From the NCBI RefSeq assembly GCF_004339465.1, contig NZ_SMFY01000001.1:1240001-1304000 (forward strand): a stretch of 64,000 bases of DNA. Reading direction: 5' to 3'. Below, piece after piece: positions 37,941 to 45,367 of this stretch. The stretch comes from Ancylobacter aquaticus (GTDB taxonomy: Bacteria > Pseudomonadota > Alphaproteobacteria > Rhizobiales > Xanthobacteraceae). Under the pieces are notes generated by a model. The model saw nothing but the letters and a program-made list of their open reading frames with translations, did not search any database and was not told the origin of the DNA. Every line of letters starts with the position of its first letter. Position 1 is the first letter of the stretch. A program made the position numbers and the translations under genes.

Positions 37941-39455
37941 ATGACCAACCACCTGATCGACACCCTGCGGGCAGGCGGTGCCGACCCCGCGCACCCTTTC
38001 GCCGAGACGGCGGATGGCACTGTGCGCACCTATGCCGATCTCGAACGGCGTACCGCGCAATATGCCCATGCGCTGGTGGCGATGGGGCTCAGGCCCGGCG
38101 ACCGGGTGGCCGTGCAGGTGGAAAAGAGCATCGAAGCGGTGTTCGTCTATCTCGGCACCCTCCGCGCCGGCGGCGTGTTTCTGCCGCTCAACACCGCCTA
38201 CACCGCGCCCGAGGTGGAATACTTCCTCGGAGACGCGCAGCCGTCGATCTTCGTCTGCGACCCGTCCATGGAGGCGGCACTCGCCCCGATCGCAACGGCG
38301 CAGGGCGTTGCGCAAATCGTCGCCCTCGATGCGGACGGGCAGGGCACGCTGCGCGCAGCGGCGGATGCCTGCCGCACGACATTCGAGGACGTGCCGCGCG
38401 GGCCGGACGACCTCGCCGCGCTTCTCTACACGTCAGGCACGACGGGCCGTTCCAAGGGGGCGATGCTCACCCATGAAAACCTCGCCTCCAACGCGCGGGC
38501 GCTGGTGGAGACCTGGCGCTTCACGGCCGATGACGTGCTGATCCACGCGCTGCCGATCTTCCACACCCACGGGCTTTTCGTCGCCATCAACGTCGTTCTG
38601 GCGGCCGGTGCGTCGATGATCTTTCTGCCGAAGTTCGACCCCGAGCGCATCCTCGCGCTCATGGGCCGGGCCAGCGTGCTGATGGGGGTGCCGACCTTCT
38701 ATACCAGGCTGCTGAAAGCGCCCGGCCTCACCCCCGATGCAGCGGCCGGCATGCGGCTGTTCATCTCCGGCTCGGCGCCGCTGCTGGCCGAGACGCACCG
38801 CGAATGGCGCACCCGCACCGGCCACGCCCTGCTGGAGCGCTACGGCATGACCGAAACCGGCATGAACACCTCTAACCCCTATGAGGGCGAGCGGATTGCC
38901 GGCACGGTGGGGTTTCCCCTGCCGGGGGTGGATCTGCGCGTCGTATCGCCCGAGACCGGCGAAGCGCTCGGCACCGGCGAGATCGGCATGATCGAGGTGC
39001 GCGGCCCGAACGTGTTCGCGGGCTACTGGCGGATGCCGGAAAAGACCGAAGCCGAGTTCCATGACGGCTGGTTCGTCACCGGCGACCTCGGCCTCATCGG
39101 GCCGGATGGCTACGTGCAGATCGTCGGGCGCGGCAAGGATCTCGTCATCTCGGGCGGCTACAATGTCTATCCCAAGGAGATTGAAAGCGAGATCGACGCG
39201 CTCCCCGGCGTCATCGAAAGTGCGGTGATCGGCCTGCCGCATCCCGATTTCGGCGAGGGGGTGACGGCGGTCGTGGTCGCCCGCCCCGACGCCGCGCTGG
39301 ACGAAAAGGCGGTACTGGAAGCGCTGGAGGGGCGCCTCGCCCGCTACAAATCCCCCAAGCGCGTCATCTTCATCGACGACCTTCCCCGCAACGCCATGGG
39401 CAAGGTGCAGAAGAACCTGCTGCGCGACCAGTATAAGGGGCTCTACGGCGGGTAG
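37941..39455 (+). CDS. matB: malonyl-CoA synthetase
   Basis: Acyl-adenylate-forming ligase that makes malonyl-CoA from malonate, ATP and CoA; 504 residues, matching the family. Motifs: the P-loop LLYTSGTTGRSKGAMLTHENL (about 165-185), HALPIFHTHGLFVA, LERYGMTETGMNTSNPYEGERIAGTVGFPLPG, WFVTGDLG, and the catalytic lysine in PRNAMGKVQKN near the C-terminus. The MTETGMNTSNPYEG stretch is diagnostic of MatB. Together with the KAS/ACP pair nearby, malonyl-CoA for chain extension could be its purpose. ATG at 37941 immediately follows the 14-base repeats. Confidence 0.94.
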   Translation: MTNHLIDTLRAGGADPAHPFAETADGTVRTYADLERRTAQYAHALVAMGLRPGDRVAVQVEKSIEAVFVYLGTLRAGGVFLPLNTAYTAPEVEYFLGDAQPSIFVCDPSMEAALAPIATAQGVAQIVALDADGQGTLRAAADACRTTFEDVPRGPDDLAALLYTSGTTGRSKGAMLTHENLASNARALVETWRFTADDVLIHALPIFHTHGLFVAINVVLAAGASMIFLPKFDPERILALMGRASVLMGVPTFYTRLLKAPGLTPDAAAGMRLFISGSAPLLAETHREWRTRTGHALLERYGMTETGMNTSNPYEGERIAGTVGFPLPGVDLRVVSPETGEALGTGEIGMIEVRGPNVFAGYWRMPEKTEAEFHDGWFVTGDLGLIGPDGYVQIVGRGKDLVISGGYNVYPKEIESEIDALPGVIESAVIGLPHPDFGEGVTAVVVARPDAALDEKAVLEALEGRLARYKSPKRVIFIDDLPRNAMGKVQKNLLRDQYKGLYGG

Positions 39456-39460
39456 GGGCA

Positions 39461-39660
39461 CCCCGTGTCCCGGCCAAGCGCAGACGCAGCCGGAGCGCAG
39501 CGGAATGCCTGCTCCCCGTGTCCCGGCCAAGCGCAGACGCAGCCGGAGCGCAGCGGAATGCCTGCGCCCCGTGTCCCGGCCAAGCGCAGACGCAGCCGGA
39601 GCGCAGCGGAATGCCTGCGCCCCGTATCCCGGTCAAGCGGAGGCGCAGCCGGAGCGCAGC
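39461..39660. repeat. 53-base tandem repeat, about 3.8 copies
   Basis: The unit starting CCCCGTGTCCCGGCCAAGCG and running to GGAATGCCTG recurs with an exact 53-base period at 39461, 39514, 39567 and 39620. The first three are nearly identical and the fourth has several changes and then runs into a GCCGGGACCCAGCG end. It is half of a common REP unit that has been multiplied, by slippage or unequal crossing-over. Confidence 0.9.
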
Positions 39661-39727
39661 GCCGGGACCCAGCGAAAACGCTTCGGCAAAACCCTCTCCG
39701 CCACGCCCGTTGAAGCCTCCCACCCAG

Positions 39728-39878
39728 CCCTCTGGGCCCCGGATCGGCGCGATGCCGGGCATCGCTTGTCCGGGGAACGGCGGTCGCGGTTCACGCGGCA
39801 GTCGCGATTCACACGGCACCCGTGTCCCGGACGCCTGCAGCGTCAGCGGAAGGCGAGCCGGGACCCAGCGCACGACTC
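39728..39878. repeat. REP composite, left direct copy
   Basis: A 151-base stretch made of a CTGGGCCCCGGATCGG...GCTTGTCCGGGGAACGG unit, a TCGCG(A/G)TTCAC repeat and a GTGTCCCGGACGCCTGCAGC...GAGCCGGGACCCAGCGCACGACTC unit. It is almost identical to 40393-40542 and in the same orientation, so the two copies flank the small GIY-YIG gene as long direct repeats. Confidence 0.85.
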
Positions 39879-39931
39879 TTAAGAATCTCCTGACCAACGC
39901 CAGTGGACGCCGCCCGCACGGCCCCACCGCC

Positions 39932-40052
39932 CCCTGGGCCCCGGATCGGCGTGCCGCTGCGCGTCGCTTGTCCGGGAAACGGCGGGTTCGTCTTCGTTTC
40001 CCGGACGCCTGCAGCGTCAGCGGAAGGCGAGCCGGGACCCAGCGTAAGGCCC
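39932..40052. repeat. REP composite, shorter middle copy
   Basis: A shorter relative (about 121 bases) of the flanking repeats, with the same CCTGGGCCCCGGATCGG start and CCCGGACGCCTGCAGCGTCAG...CCGGGACCCAGCG end but without the TCGCGATTCAC part. It lies 36 bases before the small GIY-YIG gene. Confidence 0.8.
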
Positions 40053-40087
40053 TGTTTCATGATACCGTCTTGGCCGGGAGGTCGGCC

Positions 40088-40378
40088 GTGCCGCGTTACG
40101 CCGTCTACATACTCGCGAGCGCGCGCAACGGGACGCTTTATGTCGGCGTCACCAACAACCTCGTCCGCCGGATGGCCGAACATCGTGCCGGTGCCGTGCC
40201 GGGCTTCACCCGCCACTACGGCGTCACCCTTCTGGTCCATGCTGAATTTCATGAGTCTATCGCCGAGGCCCGCCTGCGTGAGGCGCGGCTGAAGCGCTGG
40301 CGGCGGGCCTGGAAGCTGGAACTGATCGAGGCGGGCAATCCGATGTGGTGCGATCTGGCGGAGGAGTGGCTGGAGTAA
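40088..40378 (+). CDS. small GIY-YIG nuclease (URI family)
   Basis: A 96-residue single-domain protein of the GIY-YIG superfamily. The signature is YAVYILASARNGTLYVGVTNNLVRRMAEH: the two tyrosine elements of the motif and the catalytic arginine pair; the later EARLREARLKRWRRAWKLELIE matches the helix with the metal-binding glutamate. No ATG is in frame; GTG at 40088-40090 has GGGAGG 7 bases upstream. Members of this size are stand-alone nicking-type nucleases of mostly unknown role. Here the gene stands alone between ~150-base direct repeats, which suggests a link with repeat movement or repair. Confidence 0.82.
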   Translation: MPRYAVYILASARNGTLYVGVTNNLVRRMAEHRAGAVPGFTRHYGVTLLVHAEFHESIAEARLREARLKRWRRAWKLELIEAGNPMWCDLAEEWLE

Positions 40379-40392
40379 GCGCGTTGCCCGGC

Positions 40393-40542
40393 CCCCTGGG
40401 CCCCGGATCGGCGCGCCGCTGCGCGTCGCTTGTCTGGGGAACGGTGGTCGCGATTCACGCGGCGGTCGCGATTCACACGGCACCCGTGTCCCGGACGCCT
40501 GCAGCGTTAGCGGAAGGCGAGCCGGGACCCAGCGCACGACTC
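40393..40542. repeat. REP composite, right direct copy
   Basis: Near-identical partner of 39728-39878 in the same orientation, starting 14 bases after the GIY-YIG stop codon and ending 37 bases before the csoR stop. The few differences (for example TTAGCGGAAG for TCAGCGGAAG) show it is not an assembly duplicate of the same bases. Confidence 0.85.
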
Positions 40543-40579
40543 ACTCGATTGTCTCCTTGCCGAGCGCGCGGCCGCCCCC

Positions 40580-40852
40580 TCACCTGAGCTTGCCGAGCAC
40601 CTCGATCAGCTCGGACACCTTGGCGCGCTGGTCGTCGGCGTCACCGGACTGCATGGCGTGGGCGACGCAATGGCCGAGGTGGTCGCGCAGCACTTCCTCC
40701 TCCACCTTCTTCAGCGCCGCCCGCACCGCCGCCACTTGGGTGACGATGTCGATGCAGTAGCGGTCTTCCTCGACCATGCGGGAGAGGCCGCGCACCTGGC
40801 CTTCGATCCGGCTCAGGCGTTTCAGGCAGGCGGTGCGTGTGGGGTTCTGCAT
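40580..40852 (-). CDS. csoR: CsoR-family copper-sensing repressor
   Basis: Cytoplasmic all-helical repressor, 90 residues. The Cu(I) ligands are present with CsoR spacing: C33 (RYCIDIVTQ), H58 (LRDHLG) and C62 (HCVAHAM). The N-terminal CLKRLSRIEGQVRGLSRMVEEDR is the DNA-contacting family hallmark. An ATG three codons earlier (40861) is also possible. It is divergent from a copper ATPase gene across a region with two palindromes, so it very likely represses copA and itself until copper binds. Confidence 0.93.
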   Translation of the reverse strand: MQNPTRTACLKRLSRIEGQVRGLSRMVEEDRYCIDIVTQVAAVRAALKKVEEEVLRDHLGHCVAHAMQSGDADDQRAKVSELIEVLGKLR

Positions 40853-40859
40853 GCTTGTC

Positions 40860-40880
40860 ATATACCCTAATGGGGTATAT
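40860..40880. promoter_or_regulatory. CsoR operator 1
   Basis: A 21-base near-palindrome, ATATACCCTAA followed by TGGGGTATAT, between csoR and copA. The TACCC/GGGTA arms with a short spacer are the known form of CsoR-type sites. It overlaps the csoR start region, so it fits autorepression. Confidence 0.75.
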
Positions 40881-40894
40881 ATCGCAACTGTCTG

Positions 40895-40911
40895 ATACCT
40901 CATGGGGGTAT
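40895..40911. promoter_or_regulatory. CsoR operator 2
   Basis: Second site, ATACCTCATGGGGGTAT, just before the AGGAGA ribosome-binding site of copA (40912-40917). One arm is weaker than in site 1. Two sites in a 60-base divergent promoter suggest cooperative repression of both genes. Confidence 0.65.
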
Positions 40912-40922
40912 AGGAGAGGGCG

Positions 40923-43376
40923 ATGGCGGACGAGAACCACACCCACGGCGCGCAAGCGCACGGCAAGGAAGCGAACCACACGGGCGCCAGCTGCTGCGGC
41001 GGTCATCATCATGACGCGGCGCCGGCCCCGGCCCATCCGCACCATCCCGGACCGGAACACGCTCACGCCGCGTCCGCTCACGGCTCCCACATGGCCAAGG
41101 ACCCGGTCTGCGGCATGGATGTCGACCCGCACACCGCGACGCTGAAGGCCGACCACAACGGCATCACCTATTATTTCTGCGCCCCGGGCTGCCGGGCCAA
41201 ATTCGTCGCCGCCCCGGAAAAATACCTCGGCGAGCGCGCCCCGGCGATGCCGGTGCCGGAGGGCACGGAATATACCTGCCCGATGCATCCCGAGATCGTG
41301 CAGGTCGGTCCCGGCACCTGCCCGATCTGCGGCATGGGGCTGGAGCCGATGCTGGTCAGCCTCGACGACGGGCCGAACCACGAACTCATCGACATGACCC
41401 GCCGGTTCTGGATCGGCCTCGCGCTCACCGCGCCGGTGTTCGCGCTGGAGATGGGCGCGCACCTCATCCCGGCGCTGCACCATCTGGTGCCGGCGAACGT
41501 CTCGAACTGGATCCAGCTCGCGCTGGCCACGCCCGTCGTCCTATGGGCGGGCTGGCCGTTTTTCGTGCGCGGCGCGCAGTCGGTGGCGACGCGCAACCTC
41601 AACATGTTCACGTTGATCGCGCTCGGCACCGGCGTCGCTTATCTCTACAGCCTCGTCGCCGTGCTGGCGCCGAACCTGTTCCCGCCTGCCTTCCGTGGCG
41701 CGGACGGGGCGGTGGCGGTGTATTTCGAATCGGCGGCCGTCATCACTGTGCTGGTGCTGCTCGGACAGGTGCTGGAACTGCGCGCCCGCGAGCAGACCTC
41801 CGGCGCCATCCGCGCGCTGCTCGACCTCGCGCCGAAGACCGCCCGCCGCCTGAACGCCGATGGCAGCGAGGCCGAGGTGCCGCTCGCCGACATCGCGGTG
41901 GGGGACCGGCTGCGGGTGCGCCCGGGCGAGAAGGTGCCGGTCGACGGCACCGTGGTCGAGGGCCGCTCGGCGCTCGATGAATCGCTCGTGACCGGCGAAT
42001 CCATGCCGGTCAGCAAAAGCGAGGGCGACGCCGTCATTGGCGGCACGCTGAACCGTTCCGGCGGGCTCGTCATCACGGCGGAGAAGATCGGCCGCGACAC
42101 GCTGCTCGCCCGCATCGTGCAGATGGTGGCGCAGGCACAGCGCTCGCGCGCGCCGATCCAGCGCCTGGCCGACCGTATCGCCGGCTGGTTCGTGCCGCTG
42201 GTGGTCGCCTGCGCGCTGCTGGCGTTCGGCGCCTGGGCGCTGTTCGGGCCGGAGCCGCGCCTTGCCCATGCGCTGATCGCGAGCGTGGCGGTGCTCATCA
42301 TCGCCTGCCCCTGCGCGCTCGGCCTCGCCACGCCGATGTCGATCATGGTCGGGGTGGGGCGCGGCGCGCAGATGGGCGTGCTGATCAAGAACGCCGAGGC
42401 ATTGGAAAGGCTTGAAAAAGTCGACACGCTGGTGGTCGACAAGACGGGCACCCTCACCGAGGGGCGCCCCTCGCTGACCGCCATTGTCACGGCCGAAGGC
42501 GTTGAAGAGGCCGAGTCGCTGCGCCTCGCCGCCGCCGTCGAACGCCCTTCCGAGCACCCGCTGGCGCACGCCATCGTGAGCGCGGCGCAGGCGCGCGGGC
42601 TCGATATTCCCAAGGTGCGCGGCTTCGACAGTCCCGCCGGCAAGGGCGCCTATGGCCTTGTCGAGGGCAAGCGCGTTGCCATCGGCAGCGCGGCCTTCCT
42701 CACCGAACTGGGCATCGACACTACGCCGCTCGCCGCGCGGGCCGACGAACTGCGCCGCGAGGGCGCCAGTGCGGTGCTGCTGGCGGTCAACGGCAGGCTC
42801 GCCGCCGCCCTCGCCATCGCCGACCCGGTGAAGCAGACGACACCGCAGGCGCTGGCCGCCCTCGCCAGGGAGGGCATCCGCGTGGTCATGCTCACCGGCG
42901 ACAACCGGGTGACGGCAGAGGCCGTCGCCCGCCGGCTCGGCATCACCGAGGTCGAGGCCGAGGTGGCGCCGGAGGACAAGGCGGCGGTGGTGGAGCGGCT
43001 GAAGGCGCAGGGCCGCGTCGTGGCGATGGCCGGCGACGGGGTGAACGACGCACCCGCGCTCGCCACCGCCGATGTCGGCATCGCCATGGGAACCGGCACC
43101 GATGTCGCCATCGAGAGCGCCGGGGTGACGCTGCTGCGCGGCGATCTCACCGGCATCGTCACCGCGCGGCATCTGTCGCAGGCGACGATGCGCAACATCC
43201 GCCAGAACCTGTTCTTTGCCTTCCTCTACAACGGCGCCGGCGTGCCGATTGCGGCGGGCGTGCTCTACCCCGTGTTCGGCCTGCTTCTCTCGCCCATGGT
43301 GGCGGCGCTGGCCATGGCGCTGTCTTCGGTCAGCGTCATCAGCAACGCCCTGCGGCTGCGCGCGGTGAAGCTGTAG
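40923..43376 (+). CDS. copA: copper-exporting P1B-type ATPase
   Basis: Inner-membrane Cu(I)-exporting ATPase, 817 residues. Order: a His/Cys-rich tail (residues 1-56), a YHS-type metal domain (about 58-100, DPVCGMDVD), a heavy-metal-binding domain (about 117-141, YTCPMHPE...[12 protein letters not shown]), then membrane helices, the actuator TGES (about 356), the transport CPC motif ([12 protein letters not shown], about 460-471), the phosphorylated aspartate DKTGTLTEG (D506), and the hinge [22 protein letters not shown]. It has no CxxC HMA domain at the N-terminus. Regulated by the divergent csoR. Confidence 0.96.
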   Translation: MADENHTHGAQAHGKEANHTGASCCGGHHHDAAPAPAHPHHPGPEHAHAASAHGSHMAKDPVCGMDVDPHTATLKADHNGITYYFCAPGCRAKFVAAPEKYLGERAPAMPVPEGTEYTCPMHPEIVQVGPGTCPICGMGLEPMLVSLDDGPNHELIDMTRRFWIGLALTAPVFALEMGAHLIPALHHLVPANVSNWIQLALATPVVLWAGWPFFVRGAQSVATRNLNMFTLIALGTGVAYLYSLVAVLAPNLFPPAFRGADGAVAVYFESAAVITVLVLLGQVLELRAREQTSGAIRALLDLAPKTARRLNADGSEAEVPLADIAVGDRLRVRPGEKVPVDGTVVEGRSALDESLVTGESMPVSKSEGDAVIGGTLNRSGGLVITAEKIGRDTLLARIVQMVAQAQRSRAPIQRLADRIAGWFVPLVVACALLAFGAWALFGPEPRLAHALIASVAVLIIACPCALGLATPMSIMVGVGRGAQMGVLIKNAEALERLEKVDTLVVDKTGTLTEGRPSLTAIVTAEGVEEAESLRLAAAVERPSEHPLAHAIVSAAQARGLDIPKVRGFDSPAGKGAYGLVEGKRVAIGSAAFLTELGIDTTPLAARADELRREGASAVLLAVNGRLAAALAIADPVKQTTPQALAALAREGIRVVMLTGDNRVTAEAVARRLGITEVEAEVAPEDKAAVVERLKAQGRVVAMAGDGVNDAPALATADVGIAMGTGTDVAIESAGVTLLRGDLTGIVTARHLSQATMRNIRQNLFFAFLYNGAGVPIAAGVLYPVFGLLLSPMVAALAMALSSVSVISNALRLRAVKL

Positions 43377-43396
43377 CGGCACCGCTCGCACGACCC

Positions 43397-43446
43397 CGTT
43401 CCCCGGACCAGCCGCGCTCGCGCGGCGCCGATCCGGGGCCCAGGGG
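43397..43446. repeat. REP-like repeat (TTCCCCGGACCAGC type)
   Basis: CGTTCCCCGGACCAGCCGCG answered by CGCGGCGCCGATCCGGGGCCCAGGGG, 20 bases after the copA stop. Same family as 1659-1713 and 44899-44949. It may act as a transcript end for copA. Confidence 0.7.
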
Positions 43447-43516
43447 ACGGGGTGCGTGAACCGCCGCACGTAGCCCGCTCTTGCCGCATAACGCAATTCG
43501 TAATAAACGAAGTTAC

Positions 43517-43960
43517 ATGAAGCGCGACAGCCGTCTCTCCTCGGTCCTCCACGCCCTGCTGCACATGGCGGAGCGGGAGGGGCCGATGACCTCCGAAGAC
43601 CTCGCCACCTGCATGAACACCCATCCGGTCGTGGTTCGCCGCACCATGGGCCTGCTGCGGGAGGCCGGGCTGGTGCGCTCGGCGCGCGGGCCGCAGGGCG
43701 GATGGCGGATCAGCGCCGATCTCGGCACGGTCACGCTGCGCCAACTGCACGAGACGCTGGGCGAGCCGGCCATTTTCGCCATCGGCAACCGGCAGGAAAT
43801 GCCGGGCTGTCTCGTCGAGCAGGCGGTCAACGCCGCGCTCGACGACGCCTTCGCCGAGGCCGAGGCGCTGCTGCTGCACCGTCTCGGCCAGATCACCCTG
43901 GCGGACCTTGCCGCCGATTTCAGCCGCCGCCATGCCGGGCGGCGTGAAGGGAAAACCTGA
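43517..43960 (+). CDS. Rrf2-family transcriptional regulator
   Basis: Winged-helix regulator, 147 residues. It shows DSRLSSVLHALLHMAEREGPMTSEDLATCMNTHPVVVRRTMGLLREAGLVRSARGPQGGWRISADLGTVTLRQLHE, the canonical Rrf2 N-terminal half. It lacks the three-cysteine cluster motif of IscR/NsrR; only two distant cysteines (C in TCMN and in PGCLVE) are present, so it is probably redox- or ligand-responsive rather than iron-sulfur. The ATG at 43517 follows a GTAA...TTAC inverted element (about 43500-43516) that may be its own operator. It lies 1 base before the flavoprotein gene. Confidence 0.88.
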   Translation: MKRDSRLSSVLHALLHMAEREGPMTSEDLATCMNTHPVVVRRTMGLLREAGLVRSARGPQGGWRISADLGTVTLRQLHETLGEPAIFAIGNRQEMPGCLVEQAVNAALDDAFAEAEALLLHRLGQITLADLAADFSRRHAGRREGKT

Positions 43961-43961
43961 T

Positions 43962-44852
43962 ATGCACGATGTCATCGTCATCGGCGGCGGCTATGCCGGC
44001 ATGGCCGCCGCCCTCCAGCTTCTGCGCGCCCGGCGCCGGGTGCTGATCATGGATGCCGGCCTGCGCCGCAACCGCTTCTCCCGCGCCTCGCACGGCCTTC
44101 TCGGGCAGGACGGGGTCGATCCCGCCGAGATCGCGCGCACGGCCCGCCGCCAGCTTGAGGCCTATCCGACGCTCGAATGGATCGACGGCGAGGCGCTCGG
44201 CGCGGCCGGCGGCAAGGATGATTTCACGGTGACCACCGCCTCCGGCACAAGCCATCGCGGCCGGCGCCTGCTGTTCGCGCTCGGCGTCAGCGACGAATTG
44301 CCGGCCATTGAGGGGCTGGCCGAGCGCTGGGGCCGCAGCGTGTTCCACTGCCCCTATTGCGACGGTTACGAGCTCGCGCGCGGGCGCATCGGCGTCATCG
44401 CCACCGGGCCGATGGCCGTGCATCAGGCGCGGATGGCGAACGAGTGGGGCACCGTCACCCTGTTGACCAATGGCGCCTTCACCCCCGACGAGGCGACCCG
44501 CGCCGAACTTGCCGCCCACGCCATCGCGCTGGAGGAGACGCCGCTGGCACGGCTGGAAGGGCCGTTGGAGGGGCCGGCGCAGGTGGTGCTGGCGGATGGA
44601 AGGCGGCTCGACTTCGCCGGCCTGTTCACCGCCCCGCGCAACCGGCCGGCCACGCCGGTGGCCGAGGGTCTTGGCTGCGCGCTGGCCGAGACGCCCTTCG
44701 GCACGCAGATCGGCACCGACGAGACCAAGGAAACCAGCGTCCCGAGTGCCTTCGCCTGCGGCGATGCCGCCCGCGCGCCGCACTCGCTCACCCTCGCCAT
44801 CGCCGATGGCGCCTGGGCCGGCATGCAGCTTCACCGCTCGCTGGTGTTCTGA
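43962..44852 (+). CDS. thioredoxin-reductase-like FAD/NAD(P) oxidoreductase
   Basis: Flavoprotein of 296 residues, thioredoxin-reductase fold. FAD site: HDVIVIGGGYAGMAAALQLLRARRRVLIMDAG; redox cysteine pair in SVFHCPYCDGYELARGRIGVIATG; C-terminal FAD motif VPSAFACGDAARAP. The CPYC disulfide is of the kind found in thioredoxin reductases and in the TrxR-like proteins paired with Rrf2 regulators. It starts 1 base after the Rrf2 gene (TGATATG), so the two are one operon. The partner dithiol protein is not in the window. Role in disulfide or electrophile stress is likely. Confidence 0.88.
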   Translation: MHDVIVIGGGYAGMAAALQLLRARRRVLIMDAGLRRNRFSRASHGLLGQDGVDPAEIARTARRQLEAYPTLEWIDGEALGAAGGKDDFTVTTASGTSHRGRRLLFALGVSDELPAIEGLAERWGRSVFHCPYCDGYELARGRIGVIATGPMAVHQARMANEWGTVTLLTNGAFTPDEATRAELAAHAIALEETPLARLEGPLEGPAQVVLADGRRLDFAGLFTAPRNRPATPVAEGLGCALAETPFGTQIGTDETKETSVPSAFACGDAARAPHSLTLAIADGAWAGMQLHRSLVF

Positions 44853-44898
44853 GCGGTCGGTCCGCCGCCTCCACCGTTACCCGGACCAGCCGCACCTC

Positions 44899-45058
44899 CG
44901 TTCCCCGGACAAGCCGCACTCGCGCGGCGCTGATCCGGGGCCCAGGGGGAGCGAGGAGCGCCGCCTAGCACCTCCCATTGCGCAAGGCGTTGCCAAAGGG
45001 TTTTGCGCTGGGTCCCGGCGCGCCTTCCGCTTGCGCTGCAGGCGTCCGGGACACAGGG
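44899..45058. repeat. REP-like composite repeat
   Basis: Contains CGTTCCCCGGACAAGCCGC...GATCCGGGGCCCAGGGG (44899-44949) and TGGGTCCCGGCGCGCC...GCAGGCGTCCGGGACAC (45010-45058). Same two unit types as at 1659-1838. Confidence 0.7.
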
Positions 45059-45078
45059 CGCGCACATCCACCCCTCAT

Positions 45079-45162
45079 CCCCGGGCTTGACCCGGGGACC
45101 CAGCGTTGCCGTTCGGACCCGGTTGATGCCGGGGTAGCCGGGTCAAGCCCGGCCATGAGGGA
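45079..45162. repeat. REP-like repeat (CCCGGGCTTGACCCGGG type)
   Basis: CCCGGGCTTGACCCGGGGAC at the left, CGGGTCAAGCCCGGCCATGAGG at the right. Closest relative of 3504-3577. Confidence 0.65.
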
Positions 45163-45209
45163 AGGGGGAACCCGGGCCTTCCGGGGTCCAGGGAACCTGT
45201 CCCCCACAT

Positions 45210-45242
45210 AAAAAACCGCCCCCGGCGTTCGTCCGGGGGCGG
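45210..45242 (-). terminator. Rho-independent terminator of dadA
   Basis: On the minus strand a perfect 10-base-pair stem (CCGCCCCCGG with CCGGGGGCGG, loop of seven) is followed directly by six T residues. It lies 126 bases beyond the dadA stop codon. The clearest intrinsic terminator in the window. Confidence 0.88.
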
Positions 45243-45367
45243 GGCGGGAGCCGGAAGGGTCGGCTCTCACAAGACCCGGAGCGGAAACGAGGACCGGGGC
45301 GGGAGTTCGGAAAGCGGACCGCCGCGCAAGCGGCGGTGTAGGTACGGCGCCGCGCGCGGCGGCAGGT

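Larger units (their letters stand above)
39456..40087. other. gene-free stretch of repeats before the small GIY-YIG gene
   Basis: About 630 bases without a convincing gene. The long open frames here are repeats read in frame (PGQAQTQPERSGMPA is simply the 53-base repeat translated). It holds the 53-base tandem repeat, a ~150-base REP composite (39728-39878) and a related shorter copy (39932-40052). Confidence 0.8.
44853..45367. other. gene-free stretch with repeats and the dadA terminator
   Basis: About 515 bases between convergent genes. It contains three REP units (44899-44949, 45010-45058, 45079-45162) and a strong terminator hairpin (45210-45242). Open frames here are repeat read-through with no family likeness. 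The gap also contains a plain GC-rich stretch at 45243-45367. Confidence 0.75.

Noticed and set aside
39461-39660. CRISPR-like array
   Set aside because: The copies are contiguous with no variable spacers, and no cas genes are near; it is a tandem duplication of a REP unit.
39518-40378. A 286-codon frame fusing the tandem repeat to the GIY-YIG gene
   Set aside because: The first ~190 codons are the 53-base and REP repeats read through; the family match begins only at the GTG at 40088, which has its own ribosome-binding site.
43517-43960. IscR/NsrR-type iron-sulfur regulator
   Set aside because: The Rrf2 fold is clear but the three-cysteine cluster signature is absent.
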